64,000 bases of DNA from positions 82,088,148 to 82,152,147 of the forward strand of contig OZ035960.1 in assembly GCA_964034945.1 (NCBI GenBank), read 5' to 3'. This DNA comes from Chrysopilus asiliformis (lineage: Eukaryota; Arthropoda; Insecta; Diptera; Rhagionidae). The notes under the pieces were generated by a model. The model was given only the letters and a program-made list of their open reading frames with translations, was not told where the DNA came from and ran no database searches. Below are positions 41,501 through 54,054 of this stretch, in pieces; position 1 is the stretch's first letter, and each line of letters starts with the position of its first letter. The translations under genes were made by a program, and so were the position numbers.

Positions 41501-41760
41501 TTGATGTAAATGCTAGGTCATTCAAAAATAATAACGATGCATCTTGTAGTTGTTGTAACATGAACGCGATTGAAAACACTTTTCATTTTCTTGCAATATG
41601 TCCTATTTTCAAAGCTTACCGTAAAATCTATTTGGGAAAATATGAGCTAACGAAAGATGAAATGTATGACTATTTAAACGGCTCGGACTATGACTCTTTG
41701 TTCCGCTATCTAGACATAGCTTTAAGATATAGAAGATTGCTTATAAATGAATTTAATTAA
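38574..41760 (+). pseudogene. L1x ORF2, endonuclease and reverse transcriptase (copy 1)
   Basis: AP-type endonuclease (YNVAG Asn motif at about 38601, LGDLNVRVGD near 38995, SDHMPIKL near 39300) followed by RT (FPLFKKGD, NEFQAGFRKNYS, DLKAAFD, GVKQGCLLSP, YADDLVLLAE near 40610). A C-terminal CX2C...H...CP motif lies at about 41545-41600. Breaks: a 13-bp net deletion near 39333 (frame ends 39350), a 23-bp deletion near 40072, and the UGA/frame change at 40470 that copy 2 also has. The product would nick target DNA and copy the LINE RNA. This copy is inactive. Confidence 0.88.
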
Positions 41761-41927
41761 TTAAAAAGATTTGCATATAGTTTCCGCATAATTATTCAAA
41801 TTAATTTTATAATAAAAAAAAAAAAAAAATTGTTTTTTGCCAACCTGACAGACAACGCAAGTTATGTCAATACGGTTTTAAGATTCTAAAGATTGTAAAT
41901 CAAATTATATTTTCTTTTGAATAAAAC

Positions 41928-41959
<32 letters not shown>

Positions 41960-43434
41960 AAAAACTCTAAGTGACAAAAGAAAAGTAAAATTGTAAAAGA
42001 ATAAATAAATAAAAAGTGCTAATTCAATAAATAAAATATATTAAACTGAAGTGTACTGTGTTTTAATCAATAAACTCCAAAATCTTAACTTCTTAATCCA
42101 TCCAAAAAATATAACACCACAATTGATCGAAGTATCAAAAGGAACCAACGGTTAGACTTTCAAAGGGAAAGTTTTTCTATTTGATCGAATTCGGATTTGG
42201 TCCAATTGAAACAATAACAAACTTAACAAATGAGCTATCGGGGAAACGCGAAGGGAATATGCAAAATTTTTTTAGGTGAGACTCGGGTATAATAAGAAAA
42301 AGAAAACAAAATTGATTGCGTGAAATTCCAATTGGATTTCTTTTTGATTTTTTTTTTCTTGGAAAAAAAGCTGGCCGCAACACAGTGTTATAACCCGGTT
42401 TAGGAATAATCGAATGATTTTGATATCATTTACCGATATAGTTGTCTTAATGATTTCCATGGAACGGTCTAAACTTTCCTTGTCATTTGTTTGTAAGGAA
42501 ATGGGTAGTTTCTGCATTTTTTCCTTGAACGTGTTTATGGTTTTTTCGAAGAGTTCTTCGTCTCTTCGGGTTCGTAAGGGCATTACGATTGTTGTTACTA
42601 TAAATTTTTTATTTTTTATTTTTGTTTCACTCATTTCTCCTATTTTTGGTACCGTGGCTCCCACGCCTTTTGGTAACTCTTCTGGGCCTGTCACCGTAAA
42701 GAATTTTACCCTGTGTTGCTTGTTGTCAACAAGTTTTTCATTTGTTATCAAAACTTGTGTCCTAATGTATTCATTTGGGCCTGTCAGGTTATTTTCAGAT
42801 TTTTCTACCTCGCGTTGTGCTTGACCTCAAGTTTTTACCATTGACACTTCTTTGGCAAAATCTTCCCTTCTAACGCGACTAAGAGCGTCAGCGTTGGTGT
42901 TAGATTTCCCTGATTTGTGTATCATACTCCTCTAATTTTATCCTCCAGCGTATTAGTCTGGATGAGGGGTCCTTGATACTCATTAACCACACTAGAGGTT
43001 TATGATCGGTAATTATTGAGAATTTATTACCGTATACGTAGGGTCGGAATTGCTCCACTCTATACATTATAGCTAAATATTCTTTCTCTATAGTGGAGTA
43101 ATTACACTCCGCTGTATTCAGTGAATGACTGGCGAAACTAATGGGTCGATCTTTTCCAATTGGACCTTGGGGAAGCACTGCTCCCATTGCGAAATTACTA
43201 GCATCAGTTGTGATGAGGAAAGGTTCCTCGAAGTTTGGGTACGCTAATACAGGTTCAGATATTGACTTTTCATTTAACGTTTCAAATGACTCGTCGCAGA
43301 ACGCGTCCGATTTAAACGAAACGTCTTTCTTAAGAAGTTTAGTGAGAGGCTTCGCTATTTTAGTGAGGATGTCTTTTGGGTTTAATTTAATTTTGTTACG
43401 GTTACCAAGTTTTTCCAATTGCCTTTGCGTAATT

Positions 43435-43551
43435 ATGCTGCCATTCTCTGATGGGCTTACTACATTTTAATTTATGCTGCCATTCTCTGATGGGCTTACT
43501 ACATTTTTATTTATGCTGCCATTCTCTGATGGGCTTACTACATTTTTATTT
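43435..43551. repeat. Three 39-bp tandem repeats in the E6 linker (copy 1)
   Basis: Units at 43435, 43474 and 43513, each encoding 13 residues on the minus strand (NKNVVSPSENGSI). The unit at 43435 carries a change creating a stop. Copy 2 at 51161-51277 is the same. Confidence 0.92.
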
Positions 43552-43894
43552 ATATTTTGTTTAGTGTTAGCAATGGATTTCCTTGGCACGTTTTCATGGC
43601 TAGTTGCAATATCCACTTCTGCATTAGAGAATCCCTCTGTGTCAATTGAAAACTTTGGGTTCTCTTTCTACAAATGTTGCACTGATATTGTCAACGTTTA
43701 TTCCAAATAATTTAATTTTCCATTATAGTGGAAAAGGAAATCGTTCCCTACCAATGCATCATAGTGCACTTGGAGTTCGGCTCCAACAATATGGAAAGGG
43801 TGTCTCCGTGTCATTGCCGAATATACTTGTTAGTTTTATTTGTTCATTAGCTTGCTGGGTGTCGTGTTGTGTTTTTCCTAAACACGCCGAGTGG

Positions 43895-44355
43895 GCATAT
43901 ACACTTTACACATAAGAAAACACTGTATAAATTTTACTTCATTTATTTAACTAACACTTTTTAATTGAAATTACAATCTTCGGTTAACTTATTAAAATTA
44001 ACAATTTACTTAAAAAGAACGTCCGGCTACTTCCGTGATCAGCTCAGAACGCTCTTGTTAACTGACTGACTCGATCATCGATCGATTACCATTACAAAGT
44101 CCAATGTTCTGGTTTGACATCAAATCTTTTAGTTATGGTAAAATAACAATTATTTGGTGACCAAGCTATATCAGCTTAAGATTTGTGTCACTACTTTTAT
44201 AATTGCTTAACTTACATTAATTACAATTATTATTAATTTATTGAACTTTGAAGACATGCGGAAGTTCGTATATTGGTGTTTTCCATTATTCGTACGATGA
44301 ACCCAAGTTAACCGAGGGTGCAAAGTACATAATTCTTATTTAAACATGAAAATAC
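43895..44355. other. Non-coding insertion in E6 protease (copy 1)
   Basis: About 450 bases without coding frame separate the active-site part of protease from its C-terminal part, judged by comparison with M2. The ends are not precisely defined. It contains an ATCATCGATCGAT stretch near 44075. Also present in copy 2 (about 51621-52081), so older than the duplication. Confidence 0.5.
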
Positions 44356-44897
44356 CTCCTCACCACATGGGGACATTCGTCTCTTATTGCGGTTGCCTGC
44401 ATCACAACAATTTCGGCGCCTTTATCCACCAAACATATTAACTCTGATTGTTTGGTAGAGGCGAAAGGGATCTTGGCAATGACATTGCGTTTGGTAACCA
44501 CCAACGGGATGGTTACTCTGAACCGCGAGGGACATCGGCTTCTACTCGGAGTTGGTTCCAGCGGGGCTGGCTTCCGATGATTCCACCCCGCTCGCTGGAG
44601 TTTTCCGAGTCGTCATCTGCGTTCAGCATGTTGACGTGCGGATTTCTTCCTCGGTTAGGAGCACTATTGAAATTGTTACTTGGGTTAATGTTTATAATAC
44701 CCTGTCGTTGGTTTTGGTTATTTTGATAACCCTGTCGCTGGTTTTGGTTATTGTTGGGGAAACCCTGTCGTTGCTTTGGGTTATTGTTTCCCTGGTACCG
44801 TGGAGTTGGTCCTTGATTTTGTTCGTAGACTTGAGTCAGTTGCGACTGATTGTAGGGTTGTCGATTGAAGTTTCGATTTGGACCCCCGTGTTACCTT

Positions 44898-46309
44898 TGT
44901 GATGAATTGCATTTCGACTTTTCCAAAATGCAATCCATCACTTCACCTAAAACAACGGGTACAAAGTATTAATTCAGAACATTGACCCATTCTTCAAGTC
45001 TCTTTACCTAAAACAACAGGTACAAAGTATTAAACCAGAACATTGACCCTTCCTTTGAGCAACATAAGTGTGATGAATTGCATTTCGACTTTTCCAGAAT
45101 GCAATCCATCACTTAACCTAAAAACAACAGGTACAAAGTATTCATTCAGAACATTGACCCATTCTTCAAGTCACTTTACCTAAAACAACAGGTACAAAGT
45201 ATTAAGCCAGAACATTGACCCATCCTTTGAGCAACATAAGCAATTCATATGCAATTCTTATTACTTTCCTAATGCAGCCCGGTCAATGCCCCTGCTTAAA
45301 CCCTATACAAAATTGGATCTTCCATATGCCATTATGCAAAATCATCAAAACTCTTCAATTCAACTAAATAACGTCGGTCAACGCACCCGCCATAGATCCA
45401 ACATTAAAATGCCAATCAGCGAAAAGAACGAAGCACGCGACAAACGCGTTCATATTTCCATACAAATGTTTTGATCTTATTTCACAACAGTGAAATACGC
45501 GAATTAGCATTACATGACAATACAATTTTTATTTCCGTCACCCAGAATTAGGTCAAGTGTTACTTGCACCTGTTTTGGCAACGTGACTAAGATTCCCACC
45601 ATCAATAAAATGAGCAGGTCAAGCCTATAAAAGAAAGTGTTAAGACCTGACTCAAGGGAGTGATTTTATAGTTTTTGTTTGGAGCTTTGGAAGGGTTATT
45701 AAGAGTTATCTTTGATAGAAGTCATCGGGAGTTATTCTATTTTGAAAAGTTATGTTTTTAAAAAGTCATGTTAAGAATTTTTAAAGGAGTTTTTAAGTGT
45801 TTTTCGAGTTCAGTTAGTTGGGAGAGATTTTAAAAGAGTTTTTGAGTTTTTCTTTTTCCAGTTGTTAAGGGATCTTAATTGTTAAATTCGAGAAACTACC
45901 GACGAAGTTCATTTTAATACACAGTTTTCGGAAAAGTGATTTGAGTAAGAAGAAAATTCAGACTTTTGTTCTTCAGACATTAAAATTTAGTTTTCGGTTA
46001 ATCAAGATGGTGAAGACTTAGTTATTCAAATGAAATTATAAAAGGTTAATAAGATTAAAATTTGTGAATTCGTTAAACCAATTAGGTTAAGCAAGATTGT
46101 GAAGATTTTGTGAGGTAATTCAAACTAAGATAATAAGACTAAAAATTGTGAACCAACTAAATTATAAAAATTTGTGTAAACTGTCAAATTAATCTAAAGT
46201 GAATAAAAATCTTTAAAATAAATTTTGTGACTTTGTTTTATTGTTTTGGGGTGAAAGTTTCACAAAAATATTTATTAGCCGCATCGAGGTGAAGACACGT
46301 TTTGTTACA
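44898..46309 (+). repeat. E5-type LTR (copy 1)
   Basis: TGTGATG ... TTACA, 1412 bp, corresponding to 52624-54035. It starts with two head-to-tail units of about 171 bp (44898-45068 and 45069-45240), each opening with the conserved hairpin. TATAAAAG lies at 45626-45633. It is followed by the tRNA-Ser-type primer site at 46312-46328. Confidence 0.88.
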
Positions 46310-46592
46310 TTTGGCGCAGTTGGTAGGATGTTTGCAGAAAAATTAGTGAAGTAAAGTGAAATAATTCACATTTAAACTCTAAATTTGTGTAATCTATAAT
46401 AGTAACAAGTGCTATTATGACAAACGAAAGAAGCCAGCGGAAAGTGAACATTTTACTATTGCTATCGCGAACATTCGAACATTTAGTTTGTGTACTTACA
46501 TTAGTTAAGCAGAACTAGTATCACAAACAGTAACAGTGACGTGAACCCGGCATAGTGCGATTAAATAAATGTCAAAACTCTAGTTTGGTATT
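46310..46592 (+). pseudogene. E5 leader and first gag codons, ending at the duplication junction (copy 1)
   Basis: Primer site and leader identical in layout to 54036-54294. The gag ATG at 46568 is followed by only three further codons before the junction (46580), where a 13-bp word CTAGTTTGGTATT occurs twice (46580-46592 and 46593-46605) and L1x sequence begins again. Confidence 0.85.
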
Positions 46593-49500
46593 CTAGTTTG
46601 GTATTTTTCCCAACTTACTTAAATGGTAAAAACTGGAATTCCGATTTTGAAAAACTTAAAGAAAGTGTTGGTGAAAATTGCTTTATCATACTGGGTGATC
46701 TAAATGTAAGGGTGGGAGATAGACAAGTTATCGAAAAGGAAGTTCTTGAAAATAACCACAGACTGGCAGCTCACCGAAAATCTAAAGACAGTAAAATAGA
46801 TGGAAATGCAAAATCCTTTTTACAATTTCTTGAAGACACTGGTGGAGTTATTTTAAACGGAAGATCACCAGGGGATTACGAAGGGGAAATGACATTTGTC
46901 GGAGCTATGGGTACTTCTGTCATCGATTACTGCTGCTGCTCGATGGATGTTCTAGATTTAGTTTTTGATTTTTCAGTAATAAATAAAACTTATTCAGACC
47001 ACATGCCTATAAAACTGAGTTTAAAATCTTCAAGATCTCCTAGTGATAGTCGCAGTTTAAACCTCCTTCCCAAATTGTCCTGGAATAGCAATTTAGCAAA
47101 CACGTATGCCACAAACTTAGACAAAATGTTTAATTTTCCAGATCTTCAAACTAAAAATGTCGATGAGAGGGTTGAAGTTGTGAAGCAAAAGATATATAGT
47201 GCAGCAAACTACTCGGAAATTTCCAAAAAGACAAAAATTAGCCAAGCTAAGCAGAAGTGGTTTGATCACGAATGTAGTAAGGCTAGAGAAAATGTATTAA
47301 AAAAGCTAAACTTAGTTAGAAAATTTGGAATCGATTTTTTGCGACATAACTACCTTGCCGAACAGAAGAAATATAAAGCACTATGTCTAAGAAAAAAACA
47401 GGAATATTATACAGCAGTATTAGCAAAAATTAACTCTGTCACTGATTCAAAAGGTTGGTGGGAGCTAGCTAGGGAGATAAAGGGGAAAAAATGTGTTGTC
47501 GGCAACAATATATCCATCCAGGACTTATTTCATTACTTCAAAAACCTGTTGGAAAATAGCTACACACCTTATGATATTAGTTATGCGGAACCTTACATAT
47601 CTGTACCCGGTCTCGACGAAGAAATTAAAATCGAAGAAATTAAGGCAGTTTTAAGCCGTGTAAAAGATAAAAAAGCTCCGGGCATGGATAGAATTCCGTA
47701 TGAATTTTATAAGAATGCCAATGATGGTTTATTGAACGAAATAAGGCATATTTTCGAGGATATGTTTCAAAAAGCATACTGTCCCGATGCTTTCAAGAAA
47801 GCCGTTATTTTTCCCTTATTCAAGAAAGGCGATCCTAATGGAGTAGAGAATTACCGCGGTTTATCTTTCTTGGATACTTTATATAAACTCTTTACTGGGG
47901 TCATACTAAACAGAATATCTTCGTGGATTGAACAAGAAAAGGTACTGAACGAATTCCAAGCTGGTTTTAGAAAAAATTATTCGACGGTGGACAACATCTT
48001 TAACTTGGCGAGCCTCATACATTTGAAGCTTAATAAAAAGAAAAAACTTTTTGTATTCTTTGTAGACTTAAAGGCGGCGTTCGACACAATAAATAGAAAC
48101 GCTCTTTTCTATAAGTTATCAAAGTTGGGAATGTCGTCTAAAATAATTGCATCTCTGAGAGCAATCTACTCTGACATCAAATGTGCTGTCTGGGATGGTG
48201 TCTGACTTTTTTGAAGTGCATCAAGGAGTTAAACAAGGATGTTTACTGAGTCCAATTTTATTTTCGCTATTTCTAAACGATCTTCATGACGAGCTTACAG
48301 GTGGAGTTATGTTTGGGGCTTTAAATATTAAAATTCTACTTTACGCAGATGATTTAGTTCTATTGGCAGAGGATCCAGAAACGCTCCAAAAGATGATAAA
48401 CCAATTTGAAATGTACTGCAAAATGTGGAACCTGCAAGTAAATCTTGAAAAATCTAAAATTGTAATTTTTCGCAATGGTGGAAAAAGAGCAGAAAACGAA
48501 AACTGGACTTACAGTAGTACTCCAATCGATATAGTCAACAACTATAAGTATCTTGGGGTCAATTTTACTTTTAATATGTCGTTCAACAAACACCTGGATG
48601 AAAAACTTACTGCATCAAAAAATGCGATCAACGGCGTCTGGTCCTCCTTCCTAAAAAATAAGAGAATCTCCCATTCAGGGAAATACAAAATCTTCAATGC
48701 ATCAGTGAGGTCAATTATGAGCTACAGTGCACAAGTGTGGGGCTTCAAAGAATACGAACAGGTTGAGAAATTACAAAGATACTTCATCAAATCTATGTTT
48801 CATCTTCCTAAAAACACACCCAATTACATGATTTCGCTGGAAACTGGACTACCCAGGCTCTTCTGTGGCACCCTAAAAACGCACTTTAATTATATAACAA
48901 AAATTTTGAGCTACACAGAAGATAGGTTACCTAAAGTTCTAGCAGAAATGGCGATAACTGAGAATGTGTTTTGGGCAGCCGAATGGAAACAAATATTTCG
49001 TAGAGCTGGTGTAAACTTTGATTTCGAATACCGAACCAACTGGAAAACTCAACAGTCTGAGGCACTAAAAGCAGTTAAAGTTAGGCATTGGGAAGAATGC
49101 GTCGAAAAAGCTATCACATCTCAACACCATGACGAGTATTGTAACTTGAAATATGTGGAAATACCAAATTACTTCTCTGATACGCATATTGTTGATATGG
49201 TTAGCCTGATATTTAAAGTAAGAGGAGGCTTACTTGATGTAAATGCTAGGTCATTCAAAAATAATAACGATGCATCTTGTAGTTGTTGTAACATGAACGC
49301 GATTGAAAACACTTTTCATTTTCTTGCAATATGTCCTATTTTCAAAGCTTACCGTAAAATCTATTTGGGAAAATATGAGCTAACGAAAGATGAAATGTAT
49401 GACTATTTAAACGGCTCGGACTATGACTCTTTGTTCCGCTATCTAGACATAGCTTTAAGATATAGAAGATTGCTTATAAATGAATTTAATTAATTAAAAA

Positions 49501-49693
49501 GATTTGCATATAGTTTCCGCATAATTATTCAAATTAATTTTATAATAAAAAAAAAAAAAAATTGTTTTTTGCCAACCTGACAGACAACGCAAGTTATGTC
49601 AATACGGTTTTAAGATTCTAAAGATTGTAAATCAAATTATATTTTCTTTTGAATAAAACTTATTATTATTATTATTATTATTATAAAAAACTC
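46593..49693 (+). pseudogene. L1x ORF2 and 3' end (copy 2, 5'-truncated by the duplication)
   Basis: The open frame 46598-48205 encodes the endonuclease (from VFFPTYLNG onward) and RT up to KCAVWDG without the two deletions of copy 1. The remainder, from GVKQGCLLSP and YADDLVLLAE to the C-terminal Cys/His motif, lies in the +1 frame (48183-49493). The frame change at a GTC-TGA-C is shared with copy 1. The 3' tail and right target duplication (49678-49693) are present; ORF1 is not. Confidence 0.88.
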
Positions 49694-49845
49694 TAAGTGA
49701 CAAAAGAAAAGTAAAATTGTAAAAGAATAAATAAATAAAAAGTGCTAATTCAATAAATAAAATATATTAAACTGAAGTGTACTCTGTTTTAATCAATAAA
49801 CTCCAAAATCTTAACTTCTTAATCCATCCAAAAAATATAACACCA

Positions 49846-52623
49846 CAATTGATCGAAGTATCAAAAGGAACCAACGGTTAGACTTTCAAAGGGAAAGTTT
49901 TTCTATTTGATCGAATTCGGATTTGGTCCAATTGAAACAATAACAAACTTAACAAATGAGCTATCGGGGAAACGCGAAGGGAATATGCAAAATTTTTTTA
50001 GGTGAGACTCGGGTATAATAAGAAAAAGAAAACAAAATTGATTGCGTGAAATTCCAATTGGATTTCTTTTTGATTTTTTTTTTCTTGGAAAAAAAGCTGG
50101 CCGCAACACAGTGTTATAACCCGGTTTAGGAATAATCGAACGATTTTGATATCATTTACCGATATAGTTGTCTTAATGATTTCCATGGAACGGTCTAAAC
50201 TTTCCTTGTCTTTTGTTTGTAAGGAAATGGGTAGTTTCTGCATTTTTTCCTTGAACGTGTTTATGGTTTTTTCGAAGAGTTCTTCGTCTCTTCGGGTTCG
50301 TAAGGGCATTACGATTGTTGTTACTATAAATTTTTTATTTTTTATTTTTGTTTCACTCATTTCTCCTATTTTTGGTACCGTGGCTCCCACGCCTTTTGGT
50401 AACTCTTCTGGGCCTGTCACCGTAAAGAATTTTACCCCGTGTTGCTTGTTGTCAACAAGTTTTTCATTTGTTATCAAAACTTGTGTCCTAATGTATTCAT
50501 TTGGGCCTGTCAGGTTATTTTCAGATTTTTCTACCTCGCGTTGTGCTTGACCTCAAGTTTTTACCATTGACACTTCTTTGGCAAAATCTTCCCTTCTAAC
50601 GCGACTAAGAGCGTCAGCGTTGGTGTTAGATTTCCCTGATTTGTGTATCATACTCCTCTAATTTTATCCTCCAGCGTATTAGTCTGGATGAGGGGTCCTT
50701 GATACTCATTAACCACACTAGAGGTTTATGATCGGTAATTATTGAGAATTTATTACCGTATACGTAGGGTCGGAATTGCTCCACTCTATACATTATAGCT
50801 AAATATTCTTTCTCTATAGTGGAGTAATTACACTCCGCTGTATTCAGTGAATGACTGGCGAAACTAATGGGTCGATCTTTTCCAATTGGACCTTGGGGAA
50901 GCACTGCTCCCATTGCGAAATTACTAGCATCAGTTGTGATGAGGAAAGGTTCCTCGAAGTTTGGGTACGCTAATACAGGTTCAGATATTGACTTTTCATT
51001 TAACGTTTCAAATGACTCGTCGCAGAACGCGTCCGATTTAAACGAAACGTCTTTCTTAAGAAGTTTAGTGAGAGGCTTCGCTATTTTAGTGAGGATGTCT
51101 TTTGGGTTTAATTTAATTTTGTTACGGTTACCAAGTTTTTCCAATTGCCTTTGCGTAATTATGCTGCCATTCTCTGATGGGCTTACTACATTTTAATTTA
51201 TGCTGCCATTCTCTGATGGGCTTACTACATTTTTATTTATGCTGCCATTCTCTGATGGGCTTACTACATTTTTATTTATATTTTGTTTAGTGTTAGCAAT
51301 GGATTTCCTTGGCACGTTTTCATGGCTAGTTGCAATATCCACTTCTGCATTAGAGAATCCCTCTGTGTCAATTGAAAACTTTGGGTTCTCTTTCTACAAA
51401 TGTTGCACTGATATTGTCAACGTTTATTCCAAATAATTTAATTTTCCATTATAGTGGAAAAGGAAATCGTTCCCTACCAATGCATCATAGTGCATTTGGA
51501 GTTCGGCTCCAACAATATGGAAAGGGTGTCTCCGTGTCATTGCCGAATATACTTGTTAGTTTTATTTGTTCATTAGCTTGCTGGGTGTCGTGTTGTGTTT
51601 TTCCTAAACACGCCGAGTGGGCATATACACTTTACACATAAGAAAACACTGTATAAATTTTACTTCATTTATTTAACTAACACTTTTTAATTGAAATTAC
51701 AATCTTCGGTTAACTTATTAAAATTAACAATTTACTTAAAAAGAACGTCCGGCTACTTCCGTGATCAGCTCAGAACGCTCTTGTTAACTGACTGACTCGA
51801 TCACCGATCGATTACCATTACAAAGTCCAATGTTCTGGTTTGACATCAAATCTTTTAGTTATGGTAAAATAACAATTATTTGGTGACCAAGCTATATCAG
51901 CTTAAGATTTGTGTCACTACTTTTATAATTGCTTAACTTACATTAATTACAATTATTATTAATTTATTGAACTTTGAAGACATGCGGAAGTTCGTATATT
52001 GGTGTTTTCCATTATTCGTACGATGAACCCAAGTTAACCGAGGGTGCAAAGTACATAATTCTTATTTAAACATGAAAATACCTCCTCACCACATGGGCAC
52101 ATTCGTCTCTTATTGCGGTTGCCTGCATCACAACAATTTCGGCGCCTTTATCCACCAAACATATTAACTCTGATTGTTTGGTAGAGGCGAAAGGGATCTT
52201 GGCAATGACATTGCGTTTGGTAACCACCAACGGGATGGTTACTCTGAACCGCGAGGGACATCGGCTTCTACTCGGAGTTGGTTCCAGCGGGGCTGGCTTG
52301 CGATGATTCCACCCCGCTCGCTGGAGTTTTCCGAGTCGTCATCTGCGTTCAGCATGTTGACGTGCGGATTTCTTCCTCGGTTAGGAGCACTATTGAAATT
52401 GTTACTTGGGTTAATGTTTATAATACCCTGTCGTTGGTTTTGGTTATTTTGATAACCCTGTCGCTGGTTTTGGTTATTGTTGGGGAAACCCTGTCGTTGC
52501 TTTGGGTTATTGTTTCCCTGGTACCGTGGAGTTGGTCCTTGATTTTGTTCGTAGACTTGAGTCAGTTGCGACTGATTGTAGGGTTGTCGATTGAAGTTTC
52601 GATTTGGACCCCCGTGTTACCTT
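49846..52623 (-). pseudogene. E6 gypsy fragment, copy 2
   Basis: Near-identical to 42120-44897: gag C-terminus, DKGAE protease, non-coding insertion, three-unit linker (51161-51277), RNase H (51144-50626) and following region (50477-50100). Single-base differences only, including one Arg/Gly and one Asn/Lys change in the post-RNase H region. Confidence 0.82.
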
Positions 52624-54035
52624 TGTGATGAATTGCATTTCGACTTTTCCAAAATGCAATCCATCACTTCACCTAAAACAACGGGTACAAAGTATTAATT
52701 CAGAACATTGACCCATTCTTCAAGTCTCTTTACCTAAAACAACAGGTACAAAGTATTAAACCAGAACATTGACCCTTCCTTTGAGCAACATAAGTGTGAT
52801 GAATTGCATTTCGACTTTTCCAGAATGCAATCCATCACTTAACCTAAAAACAACAGGTACAAAGTATTCATTCAGAACATTGACCCATTCTTCAAGTCAC
52901 TTTACCTAAAACAACAGGTACAAAGTATTAAGCCAGAACATTGACCCATCCTTTGAGCAACATAAGCAATTCATATGCAATTCTTATTACTTTCCTAATG
53001 CAGCCCGGTCAATGCCCCTGCTTAAACCCTATACAAAATTGGATCTTCCATATGCCATTATGCAAAATCATCAAAACTCTTCAATTCAACTAAATAACGT
53101 CGGTCAACGCACCCGCCATAGATCCAACATTAAAATGCCAATCAGCGAAAAGAACGAAGCACGCGACAAACGCGTTCATATTTCCATACAAATGTTTTGA
53201 TCTTATTTCACAACAGTGAAATACGCGAATTAGCATTACATGACAACACAATTTTTATTTCCGTCACCCAGAATTAGGTCAAGTGTTACTTGCACCTGTT
53301 TTGGCAACGTGACTAAGATTCCCACCATCAATAAAATGAGCAGGTCAAGCCTATAAAAGAAAGTGTTAAGACCTGACTCAAGGGAGTGATTTTATAGTTT
53401 TTGTTTGGAGCTTTGGAAGGGTTATTAAGAGTTATCTTTGATAGAAGTCATCGGGAGTTATTCTATTTTGAAAAGTTATGTTTTTAAAAAGTCATGTTAA
53501 GAATTTTTAAAGGAGTTTTTAAGTGTTTTTCGAGTTCAGTTAGTTGGGAGAGATTTTAAAAGAGTTTTTGAGTTTTTCTTTTTCCAGTTGTTAAGGGATC
53601 TTAATCGTTAAATTCGAGAAACTACCGACGAAGTTCATTTTAATACACAGTTTTCGGAAAAGTGATTTGAGTAAGAAGAAAATTCAGACTTTTGTTCTTC
53701 AGACATTAAAATTTAGTTTTCGGTTAATCAAGATGGTGAAGACTTAGTTATTCAAATGAAATTATAAAAGGTTAATAAGACTAAAATTTGTGAATTCGTT
53801 AAACCAATTAGGTTAAGCAAGATTGTGAAGATTTTGTGAGGTAATTCAAACTAAGATAATAAGACTAAAAATTGTGAACCAACTAAATTATAAAAATTTG
53901 TGTAAACTGTCAAATTAATCTAAAGTGAATAAAAATCTTTAAAATAAATTTTGTGACTTTGTTTTATTGTTTTGGGGTGAAAGTTTCACAAAAATATTTA
54001 TTAGCCGCATCGAGGTGAAGACACGTTTTGTTACA
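52624..54035 (+). repeat. E5 5' LTR (copy 2, attached to the E5 body)
   Basis: 1412 bp, TGTGATG ... GTTACA. The U3 region opens with two units of 171-172 bp (52624-52794 and 52795-52966), each with hairpin GTGATG-ATTGCATT/AATGCAAT-CATCAC and two CAACAGGTACAAAGTATT-type words. TATAAAAG at 53352-53359 lies in the same context as in the E1 LTR. The left flank is E6 gag. Confidence 0.9.
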
Positions 54036-54037
54036 TT

Positions 54038-54054
54038 TGGCGCAGTTGGTAGGA
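54038..54054 (+). other. E5 primer binding site
   Basis: TGGCGCAGTTGGTAGGA two bases after the LTR end, identical to that of E1. Confidence 0.8.

Larger units (their letters stand above)
37474..41967 (+). mobile_element. LINE L1x, full-length copy (copy 1 of the duplication)
   Basis: Flanked by the 16-bp duplication TTATTATAAAAAACTC (37474-37489 and 41952-41967). The 3' end is a (TTA)n tract. It contains ORF1, endonuclease, RT and a C-terminal Cys/His motif. ORF2 carries a shared frameshift at about 40465 plus two small deletions specific to this copy (13 bp net at about 39333 and 23 bp at about 40072). From 38896 onward it is repeated at 46593-49693. Confidence 0.9.
36943..42118 (+). repeat. 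E3 3' LTR split by LINE L1x
   Basis: The LTR starts TGTAGCGAAA after the purine tract and is interrupted at 37490. It resumes at 41968 after a 16-bp LINE target duplication. The exact right end is uncertain (about 42118, near AACACCACA), because no second LTR or flanking duplication is available. Confidence 0.6.
42120..44897 (-). pseudogene. E6 gypsy fragment, copy 1
   Basis: Minus-strand relative of M2. From its 5' side: gag C-terminus rich in Gln/Asn/Arg with repeated RQG units (44892-44455), protease with DKGAE in place of DTGAE (about 44430), and about 450 bp of non-coding insertion (about 43895-44355). The end of protease (about 43690-43800) and a linker with three 39-bp repeats follow. 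There is no RT core; the frame jumps from the linker to the RT/RNase H connection. RNase H (TTDASNFAMGAVLPQ, TDHKPLVWLM; 43418-42900) and a post-RNase H region (42751-42380) come last. Stops and frameshifts occur after EEYDTQI and near 42826. Integrase is absent. Confidence 0.82.
38896..46579 (+). repeat. Tandem duplication, unit 1 (about 7.7 kb)
   Basis: Contains the 3' part of L1x, the end of the E3 LTR, E6, and the E5 LTR with leader up to the first codons of gag. Repeated at 46593-54305 with very few substitutions. Differences are two small deletions in unit 1, one shorter (TTA)n/A-run in unit 2 and scattered single bases. Confidence 0.93.

Noticed and set aside
43141..43710. Plus-strand frames opposite E6 RNase H (also 50867-51436)
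   Set aside because: Shadows of the RNase H and linker repeat on the minus strand.
45286..45474. Short plus-strand frame in the E5 LTR (also 53012-53200)
   Set aside because: Lies within U3 upstream of the TATA box. Its presence in both copies only reflects the duplication.
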